Shown: in pieces, positions 1-13,000 of the stretch
Position numbering within the stretch: position 1 is the stretch's first letter
How the letters are laid out: every line of letters begins with the position of its first letter
Source of the DNA: Scortum barcoo
Lineage: Eukaryota > Chordata > Actinopteri > Centrarchiformes > Terapontidae
Length of the DNA: 64,000 bases
Assembly: GCA_023238725.1 (NCBI GenBank)
Contig: CM041531.1
Location: 20,430,643 to 20,494,642 of the forward strand
Reading direction: 5' to 3'
Notes under the pieces: model-generated
The model's database searches: none
Seen by the model: the letters and a program-made list of their open reading frames with translations, nothing else
What the model was told of the DNA's origin: nothing
Made by a program: the position numbers and the translations under genes

Positions 1-732
1 CATAGGATTAATCTGTCTAGTTCATGAACCAGAGAGAGCGGCGATAACAAAAAACGGATCTGTCACTTGTTTCAAAGCATAGCTGTTCACCCTACTTCAA
101 CCAACTTCTGCCTTACAGTTAAGTTTTTATGGCAGTCAGTGTCCATGTCTTTTCTTATCAGGGAAAAAATGGTCTGTTCCTTGAATGCAGCTGTTTGATT
201 CTCAACAGTATGCTCTGCCACCCCCCCTCACTTACAAACATCTTTTTTAGTGACACTAAACAGATGGTTGTGGTTAGTGCTGCTGCCACTACCTCGCTGT
301 TCACTGTGCACACTTTCTAGAAGTTGAATTGTTTCTCAAAAATTTTTGGAGCGACAACACATTCACTGTAGCTGCATAGATTGTCCTTTTTACTCGCCTA
401 ATAAAATACATGAGTAAAAATGGGAAAATATTTCAAGCTTTTCGGGCCTGTGAATGCAGGGGTTGTAAAAGCCAAGAAGGCGAGAAGCAAAAAGCAAAAG
501 ACGGGAAGTGCGGCATCTGGACAGGAACTCTGACATCCGGGGAGGGGGAGGTATGAAGTATATCAAGGGAGGGTGTGGTGGCTGACCTCTCACCCTAAAC
601 AGAGGGTAGAGGTCAAAGACAGAAGATAGACTGCAGCTGTGTTGCAACATGCAACCCCACTGTCACGCCAATCACTGTAATTTGCCTAGACAGACGTGTC
701 CCCACCCACTTTACCAAGCATGCCTTAACAGG

Positions 733-825
733 AGCTGACGAAGAGAAAGAAAAGAGGGAAGGATGGAAGGAAACAAGGAGGGAAGCAAGGAATGAAGGAA
801 AAAAGAAATAAAAAAAGACAGTGGG
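733..825 (+). repeat. polypurine (GA-rich) tract
   Basis: About 90 bases that are almost entirely A and G on the plus strand, built from irregular GGAA, GAAG and AAAGA units. It is a low-complexity mirror-like tract of the kind that can form triplex DNA. It lies inside an intron and has no coding meaning. Confidence 0.75.
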
Positions 826-965
826 AAGAAGGTCAACACGGCTCCCATCTCCACGCCCAAGGCCTCATTCTTTGGAGCTAGCAGGCAGTCCCAATCCACC
901 GCAGCAGTTTATCGAAGGCAGCGTGCCTTCAATTAAAGGGCTCTTCCCACAAGATTTACTCACCA

Positions 966-995
966 CCCCACCCGTAATACCCCCCACCCACCCCC
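966..995 (-). other. C-rich run, G-quadruplex motif on the minus strand
   Basis: Five C tracts of three to six bases, separated by single A residues and one six-base spacer, are visible on the plus strand. The minus strand therefore carries at least four G tracts with short loops. Folding is inferred from the motif only. Confidence 0.55.
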
Positions 996-3865
996 ACTTA
1001 ACCTAGTGTGGAAGCCTCCTTTGGCTTCTTTCGCCCTCATCTAGAGCTATTTGTTCTTCTGCAGGGGGAGGTAGGACCTAATCATGCCAGGATCTCATAA
1101 TACCGAGTCTTTTTAACTGCCAGATCAAAGAGCTCGAGTTTGCCTAATGCGGGATTACGCTGAGATACAGGACCTGGCAGCCTCACCTCACTCCACCCTT
1201 CCACTTCCACCACCACCACCAGCGGCGGGTAGCTCCATTAGGCTCAACGCATTGCTCATTTTTCCGCAAGAGCTCCCCTGGGCTAAGAGGCAATTATGCA
1301 GTAGTGTGGCATAATATTTCATTCTCTTCACATCGCATTACTCTATGGTGTTGCCGGCCACTAACAGCTTCATGTGGCCCAGGAGGAAGGGTGCAGGCTG
1401 CTAACAACTTCATATGAGCAGAGGGAGACTGCAGAGAGGAGGCGGAGGAAGAGGAGAGAGGAGAGTTCTCAAGGGCACGATGCATCATTAGGAGTCAGGT
1501 CCATTTCACCTCCTTTACACAGAGAGTGAAAAGGGTGAGCGCTCATCTTACTTTAGGTCAGGTGATGTTAAGATTTGCAACATGAATGAGGGAAAAACAA
1601 AAACATTAATATTTGCACTGGATTCATTATTATGGAGCTGTACGTGCAACATTTATGTGGAGAAAATCATATTCAGGCAACACTTTGAAATGTTAAAATG
1701 GTGCTGTTTAAAAAAAAAAAAAAAGAAATGAGAATTTCACAGCATCTTTGAAATATTTGAGATAAGCCTACATGAAATTAAATATCTCACACAGTGCCCA
1801 GGCATCCTTCAAGGCAGTGTCTTTGTTATTCATGATTTTATATGTCTACAGAAGAAAGTGTGGATACTTCAAAACTCTAGGTACAGCCACATAGGAGATC
1901 TGGAAATGTTCCAGGAAGTGTTTACTGGGGAGTACTGAGGAGCGATACTTATGTTCAAAACATGTGGGTCCCTTTCTGTATTGTGTGAAGATTGCACAAG
2001 GTGAAATACCGCCATGCCCTCATTTCTTTTTGCCCAACCACCATTATAGATTAAATCCCTTCCATACTGAGAGACTAGAAGGTTTTTGGTCTGACAGTTT
2101 CTTTCCTGCACTGTGAGTCCTCTCTCGCTGTCTTTGCATGAGTGTTGCATGCTGAAAATTAGCTGCTTTTGAAAGGTTTTACTTCAACCTGTTGAGTGTA
2201 ACATCCATATATACAGTATATATACGTGTAGTATATATAGGGGGGAAAATGTCCTACCCCCAACTGAGTTTGTGACCACATGCGTCCATCTTGTAATGTA
2301 CACAATTTGAGTATGCTGTTGCTGGTTGGGGGTCTAACTGTCAGCCCATTGCAACACTTCAGTTCAGAGCAAGACATCTTGAAGACAGTTGCACAGATTG
2401 CCATGAAATCTTCTACGAAGAGGAAGGCACCTTTTCTAACAGCACCCTGAGGGCAATCATGTTTAGTCAACCCACTGCTAAAGCTCCAATAATGGCAAAA
2501 TCGTCAGTATTATTGTTTTTAACACTTTAAAATCATGTTTGGTGGTAATGAACGTCATAGAGAGGTTTTAGACTTTGAGTTTAGTTCCTTTGTTATAGCC
2601 CTTTTATGAGTTACTGAAGTACTCTGCACACATTGTTTGGAAGAAAAAAATATTGATTTAAAGAAGTGTAAGTGTAGATTCAACAGATGCTGGTGTAACA
2701 GACCTTAAATGTTGAGTGTTCTTTAATTTTTTTGTTTTTTTTTATTTTGATGGGGGGGGTGCTCTCTTCTCTTGTCCTGTGTACTGACAGAGCAGGCATG
2801 TGCAGCCCGAGGCGAGGCTGTTCAGAACTGCTGTGTGATTTCACCGTCCTCGGGAAGGTTACACTGTGTGCTTTTGCAGGTGTTCAGCCTCCTAGGTCCC
2901 CCTCTTCTCCCTTCATTGCAACTCTCTCTTCTGTTTCGCCACTTCTGTCATCAGTTCAGCAAGTCAACCACCGTTCACTTCATTTCAGACGCCCCTTTCC
3001 GTACCGCTCACGCATCCTATCGACGTGCAGATTTTTTTCTTTCTGACTATTGCTGGTGGGGGATTCACACTCGAGATAAAATGAGGGCAGGAGACAGAGT
3101 GGCCAGCATACATTCATGTTGTTGAACACAGTTTCTGTAGCATCTCCAGCCTTATTAAGTCCTGCTGTGCGTTAATAAATGTTAGCATGCATTTAGGCTA
3201 CAGTTTGATTATGATGCATCCAGCTGCTGCTGACAAAACAAACTTAAGGTCTCAGGTCATGTTCACTTTTTCAGTAAGGCAGTACAACACAACTTTCAGA
3301 CTTTCAATTGACAATCGGTTGCCTCAGGACAATAGCACACCAGCATCCTGATTCTTTTTAGCAATTTAATATTTGTTTTTTGACCTTGTGTCTTCTTTTC
3401 GCCTCCTTTTAGTTTATTCTACAATGCCCAGAAATTGTTCATAACCAGCCAGAGAAACTGACAAGGTTTCTACCCTACAGCTGCTTTCTCATTTTAAGAC
3501 ACAACAAAATAAATTCAACTGTTTAGCCTGATATAAAATGTTAGTAGTGCCCTTTAGCCTGCAAACTGATGTGACTGGCTTCAGCCATATAACAACAATG
3601 TGCTGAAACTGTAAATATGAAGCTATGTTTTGTTTCCCAGTCAAATCAGTTGAAATATCACCACACATTCACCATATGCCAGACAAAAAATGTGCAAGTC
3701 AGGCTTTATAAAATATGTTGCTTTAGTGTTTCATAAGTGCATCTACCGCCATAAATCCTCGTTCCTCGTATGCTGACGCTGTTCTGGCCCACTGCACCGT
3801 TTCATCTATAAAGTTTTATTTCAGAAACACAGCATTAACGACCAGTCTTTCTCTCCTGTTTGCAG

Positions 3866-4084
3866 AAATACGATCCGGTGGACGAGGGCCCAAGGAAGGA
3901 TCAGTGAGGCAGCTGCCACTGTACGACACGCCGTATGAGCCAGTGGAGAACGGCGGGGACTCGGACCCTGAGCGCCTACGCTGCCCCAGAGAAAGCCGAC
4001 TGCCGCAGGATGACGAGCGACCCCCCGAGGAGTATGACCAGCCCTGGGAGTGGAAGAAGGATAGGATTTCCAAAGCCTTTGCAG
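3866..4084 (+). CDS. shf: shf exon with YDTPYEP and EEYDQPWEW tyrosine motifs
   Basis: The acceptor is TTTGCAG before 3866 and the donor is GTACGT after 4084. The exon starts with the last two bases of a Glu codon and ends with the first base of the next codon, 219 nt in all. It reads EIRSGGRGPKEG, then LPLYDTPYEPVENG, then DDERPPEEYDQPWEWKKDRI and SKAFA. The YDTP, YEPV and YDQP tyrosines are of the YxxP/YxP type that family members use as phosphorylated docking sites. The acidic/proline-rich composition is as expected for the unstructured middle of an adaptor. Confidence 0.93.
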
Positions 4085-7000
4085 GTACGTCAGCCACTGC
4101 GCCAGAGACATTATATCAAACCTTATTATTCCCCGCTGAGATAACTTAAGATAACCACCAGCATAATATATGATCCAAGAGAAGTAGCGAAAACATGCTG
4201 CAGATGATAGACCTTTTGTGGGTAACATGCAGAACCTCCTCGCTTCACTCTCTCTTGCGAAACAGCATAGAAGTATACGTGGTCTCGAAACAGACAGAAA
4301 TGAAGCTTTGATCATCCTAATCCGAATTAAAAGGCAGTTTTACTTCAGAAGAATGGCAGAGACCTTCAGCTCTACCTGAGACATACTGCTAGTACTGGTG
4401 TCAAAAGCTCAGACAGTGACCATGTAAGCTAATCCAGTTTAAGGCAGACAGCATTTCTGTAAGGGTTGCCTTATTTCAGTTTCAAGCTTTTAACAAAATC
4501 AAATCTGAAACTGTTTCTCTTTTGCATAACTAATCCAGGTGTCTGTTTTTCCAGCTCTGACTAATTTTAATTTTGGCTTCTGTCAGGCTATGAAGGTTCT
4601 GCTGCTGCTGCTTCTTTAATCTCTCCGATAACGCTCCTTTTTTCTCTCCTCTGTTAAAGCACCTGCTAAGGTCACTCGCAGGTGTCCGACCTACTGTTTG
4701 CTGTTTTGATCCAGCTGCTGCCTGTTTAAACTTAGATGATACCTTAGCTGCTCGGGGGGGCATGATTGGTTGTGCAGGTGCATGTAGGCGCAGGTGGTTT
4801 CAGAGCTTCAGCACGGCTAACACAGCCATAACATCAAACAGGGCTGTTCCTGGAAAGAATGCGGCTTTGGAATATAAATATGCACCCCAAATTTTAAAAA
4901 AAAAAGGAAAAAAAAATACCAAGTCTTCTAACTGATATTAGAAAAGAAAATCAGCAACCCATGACTATTTTTCATCGCCCCTTTTGTCTTTATATTTTTT
5001 CTTTTTTATCCTTGAACAGCTCTGCTTTGTTATGACTGCATTAGCTACGAGGGCTCTGTAAGTGGCACTGGATCAGGTCCCCACGGAGGAAAGGACTGCA
5101 CCTCTAAATCCCTCACAGGTACCATTGGAGACGGGGTTGGGGAGTGTCTCTTGTCTTTCTGTATATTCATCTTAAACTTTGATGCCTGATGGGTTGTGGC
5201 TGGGGATTTATTTCTCACTTAAATCCTCGGCACACAGGTTAAAAGTATCATTAAAAACTGATGTTCCACGCATGTTTTGCAGGTCACGGGCGGGTGAAAG
5301 ATTTGGCTAACGCTTCAAAAATGATCATGTTTGCAAGCTCAAAGTCAAAACTACCTGTGTGATGAAAAAAAGGTCATCACCTCACAGTAAAATGCAAATC
5401 ACCTCATTCTAAAAAAAATTTCCTGATTCAAATGACATTATCAGGATGCTACTGGTATGGTTGCCTCATGCTTGAAGTGGACTGAAGAAAAAAGGCACAT
5501 CCACTGTAGAAATACTCTTGAAATCAGCCTTTCAGAGGACACATGAGTGTAACAAGTGCAATAAGTGCTGTAACACTTCTTGGTGCTCAGAAGAAGAGGT
5601 GATGGGGGTGATGGGTATGCAGGGTGGAGTGAGTGAGTGGATGTGTGTTGGTTCCTCAGCCTCTAAGGGCAGAAAGAGAAAAATTGACACTGCAGTTTAA
5701 AAAAAAAAAAACATTTAAATACTGTATTTCCTTCTGCGGGGATGCTCTGTATACAAGTGCAGAGCTGACTCATTGCATTAAATTAAATCATTAATGAAGA
5801 TTAAAGTGATTTCTACTGTGCTGCCCCAGAACACAAACAAACAGAGCAACCATTGAACACAAAGCGCCCGACTCATTTAAATGATGATGTTAGCTCAGGT
5901 GTACTTTTATTATGAAAGTGTTCATGCTTTTCTTAATTGATGAAATGCCATCTTCAGTATCTGAACTGCCCATTGCTTCACGGAGCTTTATTTGGTTTCA
6001 GAGTCAGGGTACCCTGGAGTGTGAAAGTGTCTTCCATGCAATAATACCAGGATCACTCAATCATCAATGAGTGAACTTTTTTCTTTTTTTAATTACAGCT
6101 GAGTGAAAGAAGCCATTAAAAAATTTCATGGCCCAAAGGCTGACTGTGGTATACAGTTGGGAAAATAATTTGCTAAGTTTACAATTTATTTTTGTATACT
6201 TGGAAGAGTAATTGAGCTTTATAGGAGTGGAAGATGCAATATGAAAATAATGGATATTTTCTTCATTATGATTTGATCATATTCTATTTTATTATTTATA
6301 CTTTTATTTCCATATATTTCTCTCTCTTGTATTTATCATTTTTATTTCCCATCTGTTTGCATTGGGAATACTGCATTTCATTTATGTGGCATTTTAATAA
6401 AGCAAAATTGATTAGAAATAGAAAGGGTAAGAGAGAGATTAATCCTCTGTGGTGTTTTGCTGTTGATGGCTGTTGAAGATGGACTTGGGATTTGGCGAGA
6501 GAATAACAGGAAGCACATCACTAGACCTCGCACATTAGAAAGAAAGTACATTTTAAAACACAGGCACATTACATCCAGTGTGTGTCAAGGCATTTGACAT
6601 TTTTTTGATGAACGATTGAATGATTTTTATAATTTTCATAATTTTCTATTTCTAAGAACCTTTCACAGAAAAAGAACAGCTGTAGAAATCACTGATATTC
6701 CCAAACTGCCTTGACATAAGCGTCCCTTACAAGTATGTTATATAAACCTTTTATCCATGATGGTGTATTATTTATATTGTACTGTACACCTGAAACATTG
6801 AAACACATCTTATACAAAATCCACAAGCTACTTTAAGGCCCTGAATAACAGAATTAGTCCAAGGACTGCAGCAGCTAGATAGATAGATAGATATACTTAG
6901 ATAGATATACTTTATTGATCCCAAGCTGGGAAATTACTGAAGACATTTTCAAAATTCAGCTCCCTTAAAATGTTAAAAAATGATACACTTTGACTGATCT

Positions 7001-10000
7001 CCATCTTGTGTATGTTTGTAGTTGTTAATGTTATTTTCTGTCTAACATTACTAAGAAGCTAGCTGACAGGGTGAGCGGCAGCAGCAGTAGACTAGAGAGA
7101 GACAGAGATGGTGCTGAACTGGACTTCACTGCTGTGTGTAACATATTTAAGTGTGTGTTAACTCTCCTATGTGTCATTACATGATAGCCAGCTCATGAAT
7201 CTCATTTGCGGAAGAAGAAAAAGAGGCTCAGGGGAGTATTTAGTGTATTTCTGCAGGTAATGAAGCACATCACCCTCTATTTAAAGGTAGTATCACTTTA
7301 AACGGAAGAGAAGATGTGAAATGATTTTGAGATTGAAACTCATATGTATGATGGCTTCATTTTGCCATGTGGCCCCAGATCTTAAAGGCAGAAGAAACTC
7401 AAACTGTACGTAGATATCATACGTCTGTCTATTGATTTATCATCTTTCTATGTTTTCCCAAATTTCTTTGTCACTTCATTTGTGTTTCCTGTTCACAGTG
7501 TGCTCTTCGCAGGAGTCACGCTGTTCTGCCTCTGCCAGTGATTAGTTAAATAGGGGATGCTGTATTCTTAATCACTTTCCTTCTCTCCCTCATTATTTTT
7601 CTGTCAAGCGGCACTCAGCAGAGTTTGTTTAGGGCGCTATTTACTAACACATCCCTCTTTCAACTCCCCCTTTACAGACAGCGTCCCCCCTTTGATGATG
7701 ATTAATTTAATTTCCACTGGATGTCAAAGTGTTGGCTGGGAATTGGAGTGATAAGTCTTTAAGTTGTCTTTCAAAGAAGAAAGCCGCAGCACCAAAAAGT
7801 ACTTTGATTTATTGCTCGTCTTCAGTTTGTTTTGTTTAGGTCAGGCAGAAATAATTCCCCACTATTTGGAAGACAGAAAAAGGAAGACAGATGAGAGGGA
7901 CGTCTTCGGGACAAGCCTTGTCAACACGGGCTTGTTTCTTTTGCAGGTGTCAGCGTAGACCGGCCTTGGATCCAGACATCAAGGGGCTTAGAGAAAGTTT
8001 CCCACCTTTCAAGGCTTGAGCTTATGTGCCTGCACCCAAGGCTCTGATCTTTGCAACCAGCTTACCTCCGCTGTTGAAAAATTATACACCACTTCAGTGT
8101 TTAAGTCCACTAGTGAGCCAGTTCTTTAGAACTGTAGACAATCCCACTTCACTAGTCATCCCTGTCTCATCCCTCCTGGAACTATTTTAAGGGTCTACTT
8201 AGAGCCTGTTTTTGGGTGTTGCCAGATTGCCCCGGTCTTGTCCTGGAGTTCCCCTTAAACATTTAAATTTACAAACTGGCAAACATTTACTACAAACTGG
8301 CAAGTTCATTTTTACTTGAATCAATGTTTTCTCAAATAGTTGTGGAATTTAGGTTGGGATTGGGTTTAATGGTTGGTCAAGAGTCTCATTTTATATTTTA
8401 TTTTCTTCAGTTGAACCTGTAACTAGATATTTTGGTTGCTTAAACCAGGGACATGTGGGTTCGGTGGTATTGCATTATCAGAGGTCCATCTTCTGAACTC
8501 TTTTTCGGTTGTTGGAGCCTTCTTTAGGAGTGTAAAAAGGCTTGATGTGAGAAAGTGCAAAAGTATTGGTGCTAATTGAGATCAAACCCCAGTAGTATAT
8601 TAGTATGTAAATATGTTAAAATCAGAAATGTATTTAATGGGAAAGTTCATATTTCCATCAGCACAGTGCTCATTTTTATAGTCAAAACAAAGGCAAATGT
8701 TGTCTAGTATTTCCTGAACTGTCCTTTGTAAGTATCCGTTAGATTTTGCACCATTTATTTCAGTTCATTGCCAGTTACAGTTACATATCAGACTGGTCTT
8801 GTTGTTTGTCCCACTGTGCTTCATGTGTCCCCAAATGTAGGCAATAAAGTCACAATGTAAAACTGTTTTCATTCCAGATTCAATCACTTATGTGGGCAGA
8901 CTGCATGTTTTAAAGTCAGCCTAACTATAGATTAGTGTGCAGTTTCTTGAGAGCAATTTTCCTCTGTTAAGTTTCTATTGTCGCTGAAGCACTTCGTGGC
9001 TGTGTAATATCAGTGACTAATGATTCTGTTCACCGCTTGGATTTCCGAGGCACTTCCCTGCACTCGTCAAAACCTTCACAGTTTGTATTCCCACAATTAT
9101 GTGGGAAATGAAAGTGTCTGCAAACAAAGTACTAACAGATAATGAAAAAAAATGCACAACCTTACGAAACCCCAGAGTGGGCGTAAAAAAAAAAAAATTT
9201 TAAAACATGAGCCGTTTGGACTAAATAAGTACCAAGTGCTGCCTACGCCCTCCCACCATGGTATAACATGATAATGCAATCTGCATAAAAGACTATTTGT
9301 CTTCATTAATGATAGGGGAAAGAGAGCAGACTAATGCTCCCTGCTGCAGCCCTTTTTTCCTCAGCTGTCCCTATCACTGCCTGCATGCTCGCCTCTTCAC
9401 AACACTTGGCCTGGTGTTATTATTCACTGTTGGGCTATCTCCTGACAGGTATGCAATGGAATGTAAATTCCCTGCCTTGTTAGGCTGTTGGGAGGCTGTG
9501 TACTTGTGGTTTGGTTAATCACTCATCCTCGCTGTCCCCCCCACCCCTCCGCACTCGCAATACTGAACACACACTCACCACAGCCTATTTCCTCCCTCCC
9601 TCCCTGGCTGTTGAGGAGGTGATGGATGGGCCTGGAGGTGAAGAGTGAGGAAGACACAGTAGAATTTGACCACGTGAAGACGCCTGCATGTGAGGTTAAG
9701 ATGGAGTGCGGTCTCATGTCCATCAGTGTGAGCCCATACGCTTTCTCCTCTGCATATGGCACGCTCACTCACACACACACCCAGACATGGACACGCCGCC
9801 ATCGGAAATCTGAGCCTCATCACAGCAGGATCGGGATCGCGAGCCATTGTTACTTAATCTCCTTGCCCTCTGTTACCTGCTACTAACTCCTTTCACTTGG
9901 CTCCCGGCCAGCAGGGTACCGTGCATTTAACACGAGAGATAAGAGAAGGTGCTGTCGCTCGCTCGCTCCCTCGGGTCTTTGGGAGCTTTATGGTTTTTTA

Positions 10001-13000
10001 ATGAATCTTCATGGGCTTAACGACCCAGAAATCTGAGGCTCAAGTCTAATGTCCTAAAATAAATAATTGATTCAGTTACAGTCCTGTGCTTGTTATTTTC
10101 ACCGGGGTTAAAGCCAGCTGTTTTTAGGGTGCCACGGTTCAGTTTCTCTCTGCTCGGCTGATCCGGTTTTCCCCCCCGCCCTCCTGCTGTCTGTCATTCC
10201 TCAGCTCAAGCTCGTCCTCCTGGCCTCTGCTGCAACACCCCGCTGATAACCTTCCTAACAGCCCTCTTTCATGGGTCTCGAATGTGTCCCGCCGTCTTTC
10301 ACTGAGCGCTGCCACAGGTCTTATCTTCACTCACACACATTGGCCACACACAACAGCGCTGTAAACCTCCCCCACTAAGTATAGAAGCAGCGCTCCTCCA
10401 GCGAGCCCCCCTGGAAGCTCCTGCTGGCCAGTCCATCACTAACGCATCTCTTCCCTCTCCTCCTGGTAGAAGAACGGGGAAAAGGCCGTGCTTGTCGTCT
10501 CATCTCCGTCACCCATTTCCTGCACCACTTTCATTTTTAATGCATACACACAGTCTTTTTAAAACAGATCTGTCCTTTGAAAGAGAGCCGGACCGTATAA
10601 TGTGACGGATACAGTATGCAGAGAATTATGAGGTGGCATTTCAGTTCCCCCCAAGCATTACACAGTTGTTATCTGTAATGATTTGGGTGCCGATGGAACA
10701 AACACGTCTTCAGAAGAGGCTGGTTTTGTGTTCCAAGCGCTTCAGCTCATAATGTGAGGCATAAACATTGCAATCTTCCAGCTTGTTTTGAATATGCATG
10801 CAATTAGCCAACCAAATTAAGCAGAACTAAATTAAATGGCGTTGGTGGAAACAAGCATAGCTGGTGATTTATGGTGCTGCAGTGTTTACAGTGATGAAGT
10901 GCCATGGGCTAATGAAAAGCCTGGGTAAACAAATACCTGGCTTTAAAATAGACCTGCTCCTAGAAGAACAAAGGGAAGGTAAACACAGATAAAAAGGGAC
11001 CCTTGTCCATTGTTCAAGTACTATCTGGTTCTTTTGATGTACTGTACCGTCAGCCCAGCTGTGAAACAAATAATTAATCACCCGCAGCGTTTACAACACT
11101 CAAGCTTACTGAATGGTCACCCCCAGGCTGGTGCTCAACCTGCCACTGCCCAGCTCACGTGACATCCTGCCATCATCACAAATTTCCAAAGCAGAACATG
11201 CAGTGGACACTGTTGTCCTGTTCAAAGGCCACTTTTGTGTAGTCAACTTGAGTGACAGATGCTTTGTTGATTGTAGGATCGTTAATAGCCTCTATTCCTA
11301 TGTCAACAGTGGGCACTGTGTACGAATATGGATTGAGGCTTATGCAGATGAGAGATTGCTTATTGATCCAAATACAGTCAGATTAGATGATAAAGATTTG
11401 GTAATCTTTAGATGTATTTACATATTTCATTCAGAAAAAAGTCTTAATTCATTTGGCTCTGCATGAACACTACTGCTAATATTTGCAAAAGTCAGAACCT
11501 CCTAAATGTATTTAATAGTTATTTATATATAATATAATAGTAATATATTTGTTGAGCAAATCTCTTGTGTTGTGCTACACAAGCTTTGCTTGAAGTGTTT
11601 TACAAGGAGCTGACTTACTAACTTAAATAACAAAAACAGTCATATGACTGAATCATCATAGTTAATGTAATTAACATGTTCTACCCAAAGTTTGTCTCCA
11701 GTCTCTGAAACAGCAATATCCTCCAAGCTGATTATCAGTCAGTATTGCTATAACAGGTTTCTGTGTGTGTATGTTTCACAGGGGGCAGTGTGATGGGGGC
11801 AGACATGTGAAAGTGTCTGTGTGGCTGTGTGATGAGCCTTTAGGGGTGATGTGTAAATCAGCTTTGGTGTGTGAAGGCAACTGCTGTTGTCACCATAGTC
11901 CTGAATTTGAATTTGTCACTGAAGAATGCTACAAGGTGTAAAAATGCACTCATCCATGTGGCAACATGGCATCAATGATTATTCAAGAGGGCCTTGGGAC
12001 TGGGGCAGTAATTTTGAATATGTTACCAGGTGAGGGAGATTCAACTCAGCCAGAGTTACAAAAAAAACAAAAAACAAAACACCTGGCTATTGAATCAGTT
12101 TACCTCAAATTTCACAGTGCTAAATGCTATTATTCAGCTGTGCAGCCAAGCGAATCTGAGCCACACTCGCCCCAAATCGTCTCCTCGTCCTCACAGCAAG
12201 ACTGCAGAGTGCAGGCAGCCTTCTGCTCCCCAAACAATTACACGCTAATCTGCAATGTGAAATGAGTATTAGGCTTTTAATCTCATAGGAAAAGAGTCCC
12301 CTACTTCACCCCAAAGTAGTCGAAGTTATATTATCTCCCAGAGTTTCTGACCTTCCGTCTCCATTCCCCACCCTCCAGCCCCACCAAGTCCACCACCTCA
12401 CACCTCTCCCATCAGGATAGACAGCAACCAGCTCCTCCCTCCAGCCACCTTTGTGTAGATTAGCCCCCTGACACCGCAGGCCCAGCTATTTAATTGCTTG
12501 TCGGATTGAATATTCTCCATTTTCCCCCTTCATTTAGCTTGCAGATATTGCCTCTCATTAGCATGTCCTATACCACCACCTCGGCGATTCCTTGCAGGGT
12601 GGAAGACAGACAAGTCCACAACATTATGCTCATCCTCTCTCTGAAAACCAGCCTGTATACCAGCCAGTACAAGACACTGATACGCCAGTGGTCATGAAGA
12701 CAGCTGCATTCCTCCCACCAGCTTACGAAGCATTTAGCCAAACTCTCTTTAGTTGAGGGGTGGTAAAATGTGGCTCTAAACCTGACAAAATAATTGCTGG
12801 CATTCCAGTAATACTCATTGGTAAACACTGACTTTACAACAATCCTGAACCCTTAAATAAAAGTTATTAACGTCTTCTAATGCAATGATAATCACAACTA
12901 TAAAAATAATACCCAGGTTGTGGAGACAAAACATCTTTAAAAGGAAGTCTTCAAAGGCTTATTGATGTGTCCCAAAGTGGCCCTGTATTCAGTATCTGCT

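Larger units (their letters stand above)
1..3865 (+). other. shf: shf intron (3' part) upstream of the first visible exon
   Basis: No coding exon could be recognised here. The first visible shf exon begins in mid-codon at 3866, so this stretch is most simply the end of the preceding intron. I looked for the family block that should precede it (a tyrosine-containing segment ending in the A-E codon split by the intron) and did not see it, so it probably lies before base 1. The stretch holds a polypurine tract (about 733-825), a C-rich quadruplex-type motif (966-995), short TA runs near 2205-2240 and A/T runs. Assignment to the shf intron is inference. Confidence 0.6.

Noticed and set aside
11113..11466. 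117-codon open frame on the plus strand
   Set aside because: No recognisable domain, no suitable splice sites or polyadenylation signal, and AT-biased codons. It is most likely a chance frame within an shf intron.
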